Assembly: GCA_007375925.1 (NCBI GenBank)
Contig: VMFH01000039.1
Coordinates: forward strand, 1-5,776
Length of the DNA stretch: 5,776 nucleotides
Reading direction: 5' to 3'
Source: Parcubacteria group bacterium Gr01-1014_72
GTDB taxonomy: Bacteria; Patescibacteriota; Minisyncoccia; Phycocordibacterales; VMFH01
Shown piece after piece: positions 1 to 5,776 of this stretch (its first letter is position 1; each line of letters begins with the position of its first letter). The notes below the pieces were generated by a model that was not told the DNA's origin, searched no databases, and saw nothing but the letters and a program-made list of their open reading frames with translations. The position numbers were made by a program, and so were the translations under genes.

Positions 1-104
1 CTGCTTACCAACTGAAAAAGTTCTTTGAGTTTTTTGCGACTCCTCGTTTATTCAATTCCAGAGCTGTCCATGGCGGTGGTTGCCTATCGTGATTCGGGTC
101 AATA

Positions 105-129
105 CGATTAATACTGTCCCGATTAATAC
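105..129. repeat. Tandem 10-bp direct repeat, possible operator
   Basis: CGATTAATAC occurs at 105-114 and again at 120-129, a perfect 10-base direct repeat with a 15-base period. A related AATACG lies just before it at 101-106. The pair sits about 40-60 bases upstream of the TATAAT box at 169, a suitable place for an activator or repressor site. No regulator family can be named from the sequence, and a chance duplication in AT-rich DNA is possible. Confidence 0.4.
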
Positions 130-136
130 GTCCAGT

Positions 137-155
137 GTCTAGACAAAGCAGTCTA
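137..155. repeat. Palindrome and inverted repeat upstream of -10 box
   Basis: GTCTAGAC at 137-144 is a perfect 8-base palindrome. Its right half TAGAC (140-144) also pairs with GTCTA (151-155) across a 6-base spacer, so the half-site GTCTA/TAGAC occurs three times in 19 bases. It ends 13 bases before the TATAAT box, overlapping where a -35 element would be. It could be a repressor site. The stem is too short and lacks a following T-run, so it is not a terminator. Confidence 0.3.
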
Positions 156-168
156 CCTTACTTTCCTG

Positions 169-174
169 TATAAT
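169..174 (+). promoter_or_regulatory. Candidate -10 box for the secreted-protein gene
   Basis: TATAAT at 169-174 matches the sigma-70 -10 consensus exactly and is directly preceded by TG (not the canonical TGn spacing). No good -35 sits 16-18 bases upstream. The nearest look-alike, TAGACA at 140-145, is 23 bases away, which is too far. Transcription would start near 181 and leave a leader of about 64 nt without a Shine-Dalgarno. A weak -35 together with the overlapping repeats would suit an activator-dependent promoter, but that is inference. Confidence 0.35.
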
Positions 175-244
175 TACCGGTGTGTTTCCAAATATCATTT
201 TCCCATCTCCCTAGTTTATTCAAAGTCTTATTTGTTAAATTCGT

Positions 245-2764
245 ATGACTTTATCACGATTCCATCTTGTTCCCATCACGCTCGCAGTAGTCGTCTTCAG
301 TGGAGTTTTTCTTGGGTTATCCAGTCTTCTTAAGCCCGGTGCTGTAGTGAGTGCCGCGGAGCCAAACATTCCCCGCGGCGTTATCGGCATGAACCCGAAT
401 GGCAAACCGGTATTGGCCGCGTTATGGACGCATCCCCAGATAAGCGGCATACTCTTCGGCATGGACTGGCCGACCTTGGAGCCATCGGAGAGGAAGTTTG
501 ACTGGACGCTCTTCGACAGTGAACTGCCTAAATTTTCCCAAAACGGCAAGGTGGCAGTGTTTATTGTCGTTTCAGGCGGGGAAACAACCCCGCAGTGGGT
601 GCACGACGCCGGCGTGCAAACCACCCTTTCATTCGTCGATCAAAACCCGTTCCATGTCACTTTTGGACAGACCATCACCTTCCCCGCATTCTGGGATCCG
701 GTGTTTCTCACCAAGAAAAAGGCCATGATCCAGGCACTGGGAGCGCACGTTGCCCCTTACCAGAGTGTTATCTCTGTTGTGCGCACGGCCTGCGTGAACG
801 CGACCACCAACGACTGGAACTTCGGCCCCCGCACGGATGCGGAAATCGACGCGACCCTCGCGGCTGGCTATACGCCGGATAAGCTCATTGATGCCTGCAA
901 GCAGATTATTGACACCACTGCTGCCGCCTTTCCCAATGCCGCACTGTTTTTTACCGTGGGACATACGCCTCAGCGGCTCGATCCTGCGCGGCGCACGGAC
1001 TATGTTGCACGTACTGTTGTTGAATATGCCGTGGCAACATACCCAGGACGAATACTCATTGGCAACGCAGCACTCAACGCTCGCACACCCCAACCGGTTA
1101 ACGGATCGCTCCCCATCGATGCGTCCGAGACTTGGCAGCTTATCCATGACTACAAGCCGAACACCGCCGCGCAGATGGTCTGGAATGCGACTGATACCAC
1201 GACCTGCCGCATGAACGGCCGAATCACTCCCTGCGACTCGGTCACGATGCTCCAGACCGCCGTCAATACCGCTATCCTCTACGGCATGCGGTATGTGGAA
1301 ATCTATCGGCTAGATCTAAAAAATTCTGCCCTTGCAGGAGTGGTTCAGTATGCGGCGGAGAATGTGGGAGCAGGCGATTTTTCTCTGACTTCCCCGGGCA
1401 ATCAAATAGTTAACGCTGGAGAAACTGTTATCATTCCTGTCACTGCCACGCTGACCGCTGGAGCGCCGCGATCCGTTTCTTTCGTCGCCTCGGGCCTTCC
1501 GACAGGCGCCACCGCCTCCTTCACTCCCTCCTCGTGCACCACCACCTGCACCACGAGCATGACGGTCGCAACTCGAGCCACGACACCGATCGGGAGTACC
1601 ACCATCACGGTGACCGGCACTTCGGGAATACTCACGAGAACGACAAGCTTTACGCTCACCGTGAATGCGGCTGACATCACCCCACCCACCATCCCTACTC
1701 TCAACCCCGCAACCGTTGTCTCCTCCTCGGAGATTAACCTCTCCTGGAGCGCAAGCACGGACGCAAGCGGCATCGCAAATTACGAGCTTGAGCGGTGCAC
1801 CGGTGTCTCCTGTACTACCTTCGCGCAGATTGCAATCCCGGCTGGCACCTCCTATTCAAACAACACAGGCCTCACCGAAAACACCGTCTACCGCTACCGC
1901 GTGCGAGCAAAGGATGGCGCCGGACTCTTCTCTGCATACTCCAATATCGTGAATGCGACGACCCTCCCCGCCGCTTCTCTGCCCCCCATCACCGACTGGA
2001 AGTTCGACGAGAACATCGGCACCACGGCAAACGACTCCGCCACCGCAGACGGCGCACAGAACGGCACGCTCCTAGGCGGAGTCACCTGGACTCCCGGCAG
2101 ACGGAACAGTGCGCTCTCCTTCAACGGCACCAAAGGGCGTTATGTCTCCATCCCGGACAGCGCTCCACTCGATATCACCGGAAACATTACCCTTGCCGGC
2201 TGGGTGTGGTACACTACCGCACCTCCGACCTCGGGAGCGAGTAAGTCTCCTCGCCTGATGCAGAAAGGTGCAAGTGTCGGGACGAGCGTCTACGCACTCA
2301 AAGGCGATAGCAAGCTGGACAAGGCCGCCATCACCGATCCCTCGGTCAGTGTAAAAATCGCCGGCACCACCTATACTGCCGTAAGCTCCCAGTCCCTCGC
2401 AACTGGCCGCTGGTACCACGTTGCCGGCGTCCGCGCAGGAAGATCCCTCAAGATTTACATCGACGGCGTCGAGCGCGGCAGCGTGACCATCCCCTCTGGA
2501 GCACTCACGACAAACAACGACGCGCTCCAGATATCCGAAAGTACCGGGAACACCGACGGTGTCCTCAATGGCAAGCTCGATGAGTTGCGCATCTACAACC
2601 GCTCTCTCTCCCTCTCGGAGATTCAGGCGCTGGCTCGTCCCGACACCACCGTCTCCGCAGTCGCAGTGACTGCGCCCTTAAAAAGTACAGGACTTGGCGG
2701 CATTATGCCGAAGCCACAAGCGGGATTGTGGAAACGGCTCATGGGTGGACTAAAGGCATGGTGA
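245..2764 (+). CDS. Secreted glycosidase-like / Ig / FN3 / LamG multidomain protein
   Basis: An exported 839-residue protein of unassigned specific function. Residues 1-38 form a signal peptide: a short basic start, a hydrophobic stretch at about 10-28, and a likely signal peptidase I site after VSA or SAA (35-38). It could also remain as an uncleaved anchor. Residues 41-375 resemble a TIM-barrel glycoside hydrolase of the GH42/clan A type, with the entry motif GMDWPTLEPSERKFDW at 72-87 and a later YVEIYRLD at 350-357. No Glu is seen at the ends of the probable strands 4 and 7, so catalysis is doubtful. Residues 376-474 form an Ig-like beta domain rich in Thr and Ser, about 478-573 a fibronectin type III domain, and about 580-797 a LamG/concanavalin A-like lectin domain (FDENIGTTANDSA; GRWYHVAGVR; YIDGVERGSV; GKLDELRIYNRSLS). 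The basic tail has no LPXTG or membrane segment. Eight cysteines occur as four pairs, all before LamG. An in-frame TAA at 236-238 supports the ATG at 245. There is no Shine-Dalgarno. A cell-surface glycan-binding or adhesin role is an inference. Domain calls are firm for LamG and FN3, moderate for the barrel. Confidence 0.85.
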   Translation: MTLSRFHLVPITLAVVVFSGVFLGLSSLLKPGAVVSAAEPNIPRGVIGMNPNGKPVLAALWTHPQISGILFGMDWPTLEPSERKFDWTLFDSELPKFSQNGKVAVFIVVSGGETTPQWVHDAGVQTTLSFVDQNPFHVTFGQTITFPAFWDPVFLTKKKAMIQALGAHVAPYQSVISVVRTACVNATTNDWNFGPRTDAEIDATLAAGYTPDKLIDACKQIIDTTAAAFPNAALFFTVGHTPQRLDPARRTDYVARTVVEYAVATYPGRILIGNAALNARTPQPVNGSLPIDASETWQLIHDYKPNTAAQMVWNATDTTTCRMNGRITPCDSVTMLQTAVNTAILYGMRYVEIYRLDLKNSALAGVVQYAAENVGAGDFSLTSPGNQIVNAGETVIIPVTATLTAGAPRSVSFVASGLPTGATASFTPSSCTTTCTTSMTVATRATTPIGSTTITVTGTSGILTRTTSFTLTVNAADITPPTIPTLNPATVVSSSEINLSWSASTDASGIANYELERCTGVSCTTFAQIAIPAGTSYSNNTGLTENTVYRYRVRAKDGAGLFSAYSNIVNATTLPAASLPPITDWKFDENIGTTANDSATADGAQNGTLLGGVTWTPGRRNSALSFNGTKGRYVSIPDSAPLDITGNITLAGWVWYTTAPPTSGASKSPRLMQKGASVGTSVYALKGDSKLDKAAITDPSVSVKIAGTTYTAVSSQSLATGRWYHVAGVRAGRSLKIYIDGVERGSVTIPSGALTTNNDALQISESTGNTDGVLNGKLDELRIYNRSLSLSEIQALARPDTTVSAVAVTAPLKSTGLGGIMPKPQAGLWKRLMGGLKAW

Positions 2765-2778
2765 TGCAATGGAAATGA

Positions 2779-2807
2779 TTGAGCTTGGATATATGGTGCA
2801 CTATACT
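2779..2807 (+). promoter_or_regulatory. Promoter of the pilus operon, likely leaderless
   Basis: TTGAGC at 2779-2784 (4 of 6 to TTGACA) and TATACT at 2802-2807 (5 of 6 to TATAAT) are separated by exactly 17 bases. Transcription is predicted to start near 2814, only about 2 nt before the ATG at 2816. No Shine-Dalgarno precedes that ATG or the next in-frame ATG at 2831. An alternative -10, TATAAG at 2807-2812, would shift the start to about 2819 and favour the ATG at 2831, but its spacing to the -35 is 22 bases. No terminator separates the previous gene, so read-through is also possible. Confidence 0.55.
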
Positions 2808-2816
2808 ATAAGTATA
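2802..2816. repeat. Inverted repeat over -10 box and start codon
   Basis: TATACT (2802-2807), a 3-base spacer ATA, and AGTATA (2811-2816) form a perfect 6-base dyad. It covers the proposed -10 element and reaches the A of the start codon. It could be a regulator site, or simply the AT-rich form of the promoter. Most of it would not be transcribed if the start point near 2814 is right, so an RNA hairpin is unlikely. Confidence 0.35.
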
Positions 2817-4504
2817 TGCTCGGTTCTCTCATGCCTCAAGAAAAACTCAAGGATATTTTGCTGCGCGGAAAATATGTCAGTCCCGATGATATTCGCAAAG
2901 CAGAAGAATTCGCGATAAAAAATCTCGTATCGCTCGAGGAATATTTGTTAACGGAAGAGCTTATCACAAAAGACCTGATCGGTCAGGCAATCGCCGAATC
3001 TTTAGATGTTGCTTATGCCAATCTTAACTCCAACCAACCCTCCCATGAGCAAGTTGTCAAAATTCCTGAAGACATAGCGAAACAGAATCGCATCGTTCTT
3101 TTCAGAGATGACGGAAATAAAATCACCATAACATCGGACAATCCGAACGAGCAAAATATGCTCGCTCTCGTCCCAAAACTGTTTCAGGGTAAAAAAATAT
3201 CCATCGCGTACTCTCTCTCTGAAGACATCGACACGGTCCTCGCGCAGTATCAAAAACCGCTCGAGACCCGCTTTTCAAAGATTATTGAAAAGAAAGGGCG
3301 AGTTGCTCCGGAACTTCTCGAGGAAATTTTTAATGACGCCTTGCTGCATCGCGCCTCGGACATACACCTTGAACCGCGCTACAAAGAGGTATTCGTACGG
3401 TTTCGCGTGGACGGCGTCCTTCATGAAGCAGGGCGAATTCCAAAAGAATACTATGAAAACATCTTGAACCGAATCAAGGTGCGAGGAGGTATGCGGATTG
3501 ACGAACACTTCGCGACACAAGACGGTTCGCTTCGCTATGAAAAAGAGGGAACGGTTGTAGACTTCCGTATCTCCATAGCGCCGACCGTCGAAGGAGAAAA
3601 AGTGGCGCTCCGTATCCTTTCCGCGTACGTGCAAAGATACACACTCGGGGATCTCGGGCTTTCATCGGTCGAACAGGAACTCCTGCGGGACGCCGCGGAG
3701 AAGCCCTTCGGCATGATTCTCGTCGCCGGTCCAACTGGAAGCGGCAAAACGACGACACTCTATACGCTCCTCAAGGTTGTCAATGGTCCTGACGTAAACA
3801 TCACCACCATAGAAGATCCAGTGGAATACAGGACAGCAGGGATCAACCAAATCCAGGTGAATGCCGCAACCGATCTCACGTTTGCAAAAGGATTGCGTTC
3901 CATTGTCCGTCAAGACCCTGACATTATTTTAGTCGGTGAGATACGCGATAATGAAACTGCGGAAATTGCAGTCAACGCCGCGCTCACCGGCCATCTCTTG
4001 TTTTCCACTTTTCACGCAAATGATGCCGCGACTGCAATTCCACGTCTCCTTGATATGGGCATCGAGCCGTTTCTGCTCGCCTCAACCCTTGAGGTAATCT
4101 TTGCTCAACGACTCGTGCGGAAAATCTGCGATCAATGTCGTCACAGCATCATTAAATCCACGGTTGATTTTAACGTGCCGCGTCTGCGCCAAATTTTAAA
4201 ATACGTTGCCGGAAATTCAATCACCATGTACGAGGGAGGGAAGTGCGAAGCGTGCGCGTATACGGGATATAGCGGAAGAACCGCTATCTTTGAATTTATC
4301 AGAATCACTGAACAGATGAAGTCGCTTATTCTTCGTTCGCCATCGTCTGCGGAGATCTGGGATCTTGCGCGCGCCGAAGGATCAAAAACACTTTTTGAGA
4401 ACGGGCTCGAAAAAGTGAAGACTGGGTTAACAACGCTCGATGAATTGCTCCGCGTTGCTCCACCAGTACTGCAAGTTAGAGCCAATAACCCGTCAGGCCC
4501 ATGA
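2816..4504 (+). CDS. pilB: Type IV pilus assembly ATPase (PilB/GspE family)
   Basis: Cytoplasmic hexameric ATPase that powers pilus polymerisation by turning the PilC/GspF platform. At 562 residues it has the usual length of the PilB/GspE family. Residues about 6-145 form the N-terminal MshEN/T2SSE_N-type domain. The N2 domain follows, with SDIHLEP at 181-187 and VRFRVDG at 194-200. Walker A GPTGSGKT is at 305-312, the Asp box TIEDPVEY at 331-338, Walker B DPDIILVGEIRD at 367-378 with catalytic E375, and the His box TGHLLFSTFHAND at 391-403. Two CxxC pairs (C438/C441 and C477/C480) form the zinc site typical of extension ATPases and are its only cysteines. The N-terminal and zinc domains argue against the retraction ATPase PilT. 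The stretch usually reading ERRxPQDGR is EHFATQDGSLR here (230-240). An in-frame TGA at 2780-2782 limits the start; ATG 2816 is first, and ATG 2831 (M6) is an alternative. It is the first gene of the pilus row and overlaps pilC by ATGA. GspE of a type II system is the alternative label. Confidence 0.93.
   Translation: MLGSLMPQEKLKDILLRGKYVSPDDIRKAEEFAIKNLVSLEEYLLTEELITKDLIGQAIAESLDVAYANLNSNQPSHEQVVKIPEDIAKQNRIVLFRDDGNKITITSDNPNEQNMLALVPKLFQGKKISIAYSLSEDIDTVLAQYQKPLETRFSKIIEKKGRVAPELLEEIFNDALLHRASDIHLEPRYKEVFVRFRVDGVLHEAGRIPKEYYENILNRIKVRGGMRIDEHFATQDGSLRYEKEGTVVDFRISIAPTVEGEKVALRILSAYVQRYTLGDLGLSSVEQELLRDAAEKPFGMILVAGPTGSGKTTTLYTLLKVVNGPDVNITTIEDPVEYRTAGINQIQVNAATDLTFAKGLRSIVRQDPDIILVGEIRDNETAEIAVNAALTGHLLFSTFHANDAATAIPRLLDMGIEPFLLASTLEVIFAQRLVRKICDQCRHSIIKSTVDFNVPRLRQILKYVAGNSITMYEGGKCEACAYTGYSGRTAIFEFIRITEQMKSLILRSPSSAEIWDLARAEGSKTLFENGLEKVKTGLTTLDELLRVAPPVLQVRANNPSGP
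4501..4504 (+). promoter_or_regulatory. ATGA overlap, probable translational coupling
   Basis: The ATG of the platform gene (4501-4503) overlaps the TGA of the ATPase gene (4502-4504). Upstream there is only a weak AGG at 4495-4497, not a proper Shine-Dalgarno. Termination-reinitiation by the ribosome finishing the ATPase is the likely way this start is used, which would keep the two motor components in step. Confidence 0.6.
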
Positions 4505-5613
4505 AATCTAGAACTCCACCACAGCGCACACGCCAGCACGCCGGGACATACAAACCACGGACTTTTTTTCTCGGCAAGGAACGCGGCTATTTTGTAGAAA
4601 ATTTGAGCCTGCTCCTGTCGTCCGGCATGACTGTTTTGCAAGCTCTTGACTCAATCGGACAAGAGCTTCGTTCGCACAGAATGAAAAAATTGATTCTCGT
4701 GATGAGCGAAGACATCGAATCGGGATCCCCGCTCTGGAAAGCACTATTAAAATCACGCCTTTTTCCAGGACACGCCATATCACTGATTAAACTGGGTGAA
4801 CAGTCCGGAAAGCTCACCCAAAATCTGGCAGTTGTCGCGATAGAGCAGGAAAAAAGTCGTGCATTCCGGGACAAACTGCGTTCCGCAATGATGTATCCTC
4901 TTTTTGTGCTTGCGCTCACGATCATCGTCGGCACCGGCATCACGTGGTTTATTCTGCCGAAATTGGCAATCGTTTTCAACCAGCTCAAGCTTGAACTCCC
5001 ACTCATTACAAAAGTACTCATTGGCGCCGGCACATTCCTCGGAGAGCACGGCGCCTATGTAGTACCCGTATTCTTTTTTGTTCTCATAACCCTATTCTGT
5101 GTTGTCTTTATATTTTCAAAAACAAATTTCATCGGACAGCGTCTCTTGTTTTCTCTTCCTGTCGTCAACAAACTCATTAAGCAAATCGAGCTTGCGCGTT
5201 TTGGCTACCTCTTAGGAACGCTTCTTGAGGCCGGACTGCCCCCGACACGCGCGCTTGAATCCATCGCAGCTGCAACGGAATTTTCACTGTATCGAAAATT
5301 CTATGCGCATGTATGCAAGGCAGTTGAGGATGGAAATTCTCTTCAAAAAAGTTTCGATCTCTATCCGCACAGCAATCGTCTTGTGCCAATACCGGTGCAG
5401 CAGCTCATTTTTGCAGGGGAACGATCGGGCTCCCTCTCTAAAATACTTCTCAAGATCGGTACCGCCTTTGAGACGAGAGCTGATACCACGACCAAAAATC
5501 TTACTGTTCTGCTCGAACCACTCCTTCTTGTGATCGTCTGGATCGGCGTAGTCGGCGTCGCTCTTGCCGTCATTCTTCCGATTTACAATCTGATCGGGGG
5601 ACTTAATACTTAG
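4501..5613 (+). CDS. pilC: Type IV pilus inner-membrane platform protein (PilC/GspF family)
   Basis: Polytopic inner-membrane protein that forms the base of the pilus machine and couples the ATPase to insertion of pilin subunits. At 370 residues it is slightly shorter than the usual 400 or so. A basic N-terminal tail (1-28, seven Arg/Lys in the first 20) precedes two T2SSF domains at about 29-150 and 231-357. Each holds the expected repeat signature: LLSSGMTVLQALDSI (38-52) and GEQSGKL (99-105) in the first, LLEAGLPPTRALESI (241-255) and GERSGSL (306-312) in the second. Hydrophobic segments lie at about 132-153, 185-206 and 337-362, the usual three-helix topology. The end of the protein (ILPIYNLIGGLN) matches the family C-terminus. 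The start is fixed by the ATGA overlap with the ATPase gene. GspF of a type II secretion system is the alternative name; the neighbouring prepilin does not decide between them. Confidence 0.93.
   Translation: MKSRTPPQRTRQHAGTYKPRTFFLGKERGYFVENLSLLLSSGMTVLQALDSIGQELRSHRMKKLILVMSEDIESGSPLWKALLKSRLFPGHAISLIKLGEQSGKLTQNLAVVAIEQEKSRAFRDKLRSAMMYPLFVLALTIIVGTGITWFILPKLAIVFNQLKLELPLITKVLIGAGTFLGEHGAYVVPVFFFVLITLFCVVFIFSKTNFIGQRLLFSLPVVNKLIKQIELARFGYLLGTLLEAGLPPTRALESIAAATEFSLYRKFYAHVCKAVEDGNSLQKSFDLYPHSNRLVPIPVQQLIFAGERSGSLSKILLKIGTAFETRADTTTKNLTVLLEPLLLVIVWIGVVGVALAVILPIYNLIGGLNT
5582..5610 (+). promoter_or_regulatory. Candidate internal promoter for the prepilin gene
   Basis: TTTACA at 5582-5587 (5 of 6 to the -35 consensus) and AATACT at 5605-5610 (4 of 6 to the -10) are 17 bases apart, inside the last codons of pilC and at its end. 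The predicted start point, about 5617, would leave only about 5 nt before the prepilin ATG, where no Shine-Dalgarno is seen. ATACT (5606-5610) and AGTAT (5617-5621) form an inverted repeat like the one at the ATPase start. A separate promoter would let the pilin, needed in large amounts, exceed the motor proteins. The -10 is weak, so this is tentative. Confidence 0.35.
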
Positions 5614-5621
5614 CTTAGTAT

Positions 5622-5776
5622 ATGCGCACATCAAGCGGCTTCACGTTGATCGAGATGTTGCTCTCCATATCGCTTCTCGTGCTCATGGGCGGTATTGCTA
5701 TTCCTATCTACTATTCGTTTCAAGTGCGTAACGACCTCGATATTGTCACCGCATCGCACGCGCAATTACTTCGTCG
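5622..5776 (+). CDS. Type IV prepilin / pseudopilin, partial (cut by window end)
   Basis: The first 51 codons of a prepilin; the 3' end lies beyond the window. A short leader MRTSSG ends in the Gly cut by prepilin peptidase. The mature protein then starts FTLIEMLLSISLLVLM, with the N-methylated Phe at +1 (F7), the conserved Glu at +5 (E11) and the typical Pro at +22 (P28). The hydrophobic helix (about 7-29) serves as membrane anchor and filament core, and the following part (SFQVRNDLDIVTASHAQLLR) is the start of the amphipathic half of alpha-1. An in-frame TAG at 5616-5618 supports the ATG at 5622. It lies 8 nt after pilC and is probably a subunit of the fibre built by pilB and pilC. Whether it is the major pilin or a GspH-like minor pseudopilin cannot be told without the C-terminal part. 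Confidence 0.9.
   Translation, partial: MRTSSGFTLIEMLLSISLLVLMGGIAIPIYYSFQVRNDLDIVTASHAQLLR

Larger units (their letters stand above)
1..244. other. Non-coding upstream region, no supportable gene
   Basis: No convincing gene is visible on either strand. A plus-strand frame is open from position 3 to a TGA at 90-92 (about 29 codons), and a minus-strand frame is open for about 15 codons to the left edge. Either could be the end of a neighbouring gene, but neither has a recognisable motif. The stretch is more AT-rich than the genes that follow. From about 181 to 244 it is pyrimidine-rich, with no purine tract that could act as a ribosome binding site for the gene at 245. It holds the short repeats and the -10 box listed separately. 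Confidence 0.6.

Noticed and set aside
12..36. AAAAAG...TTTTTT stretch resembling a terminator
   Set aside because: The pairing is weak and almost all A:T, with no GC-rich stem.
1..45. Open minus-strand frame at the left edge reading RSRKKLKELFQLVS
   Set aside because: It is preceded by an in-frame TAA, has no ATG or GTG, and its AGGAG-like purine run is too far from the only TTG. Not supportable as a gene start.
3..92. Open plus-strand frame ending in TGA, possibly the tail of an upstream gene
   Set aside because: It has only about 29 codons, with no recognisable motif and no start in the window; too short to separate from chance.
75..130. Possible tRNA-like segment
   Set aside because: No acceptor stem, T-loop GGTTCGA-type motif or cloverleaf pairing could be built.
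629..1147. Long open frame on the minus strand inside the secreted-protein gene (172 codons)
   Set aside because: It is antisense to a region with clear domain structure, has no family motif, and its start has no promoter or ribosome binding site.
1795..2244. Plus-strand open frame rich in Arg and His within the FN3/LamG coding region
   Set aside because: It is out of frame with the real gene and reflects its C-rich codon bias; the composition is not protein-like.
2656..2674. Perfect hairpin CGCAGTC / GACTGCG with a 5-base loop near the end of the secreted-protein gene
   Set aside because: It lies inside the coding region and is followed by CCCTTAAAAAG, not a T-run, so it is not an intrinsic terminator on the + strand. 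The minus side also lacks a T-run.
4141..4641. Minus-strand open frame across the ATPase/platform junction (166 codons)
   Set aside because: It overlaps two strongly recognisable genes in antisense, including the zinc-site cysteines and the ATGA overlap, and its translation has no recognisable motif.

Overview
The window looks like a bacterial chromosome segment, probably from the Candidate Phyla Radiation (Patescibacteria, Parcubacteria-like). This is an inference from three things: a compact type IV pilus ATPase / platform / prepilin row of the kind common in those genomes, no convincing Shine-Dalgarno sequence before any of the four genes, and a secreted Ig / FN3 / LamG protein next to the pilus genes. 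TGA serves as a stop codon (it ends the first two genes), so this is not a lineage that reads TGA as glycine. No rRNA or marker gene is present to confirm the taxonomy.

Layout, all genes on the + strand. Positions 1-244 carry no supportable gene. They hold a TATAAT-like -10 box and, just upstream of it, short repeats that could be operator half-sites. Positions 245-2764 encode an 839-residue exported multidomain protein: signal peptide, TIM-barrel glycosidase-like region, Ig-like domain, fibronectin type III domain and LamG domain. A 51-nt gap holds a good sigma-70-type promoter whose predicted start point lies almost on the next ATG. Positions 2816-4504 encode a PilB/GspE-type assembly ATPase. 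Positions 4501-5613 encode a PilC/GspF-type inner-membrane platform protein, overlapping the ATPase gene by ATGA. Position 5622 to the window edge is the start of a type IV prepilin, cut off by the window end.

How the genes fit together: the ATPase and platform protein form the cytoplasmic motor and membrane base that extract and polymerise processed prepilins, and the third gene supplies such a subunit. Prepilin peptidase, the PilM/N/O-type alignment proteins and a PilT retraction ATPase are not in the window. The large secreted protein may be a cell-surface, carbohydrate-binding or glycan-acting factor. It has its own upstream region, and a link to the pilus is suggested only by position.

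The pilus genes themselves are ordinary members of known families. The points most worth a second look are the probable leaderless starts (two genes begin with the same AGTATATG preceded by an inverted ATACT), a likely internal promoter for the prepilin, the apparent lack of catalytic acids in the glycosidase-like barrel, and the paired cysteines of the secreted protein.
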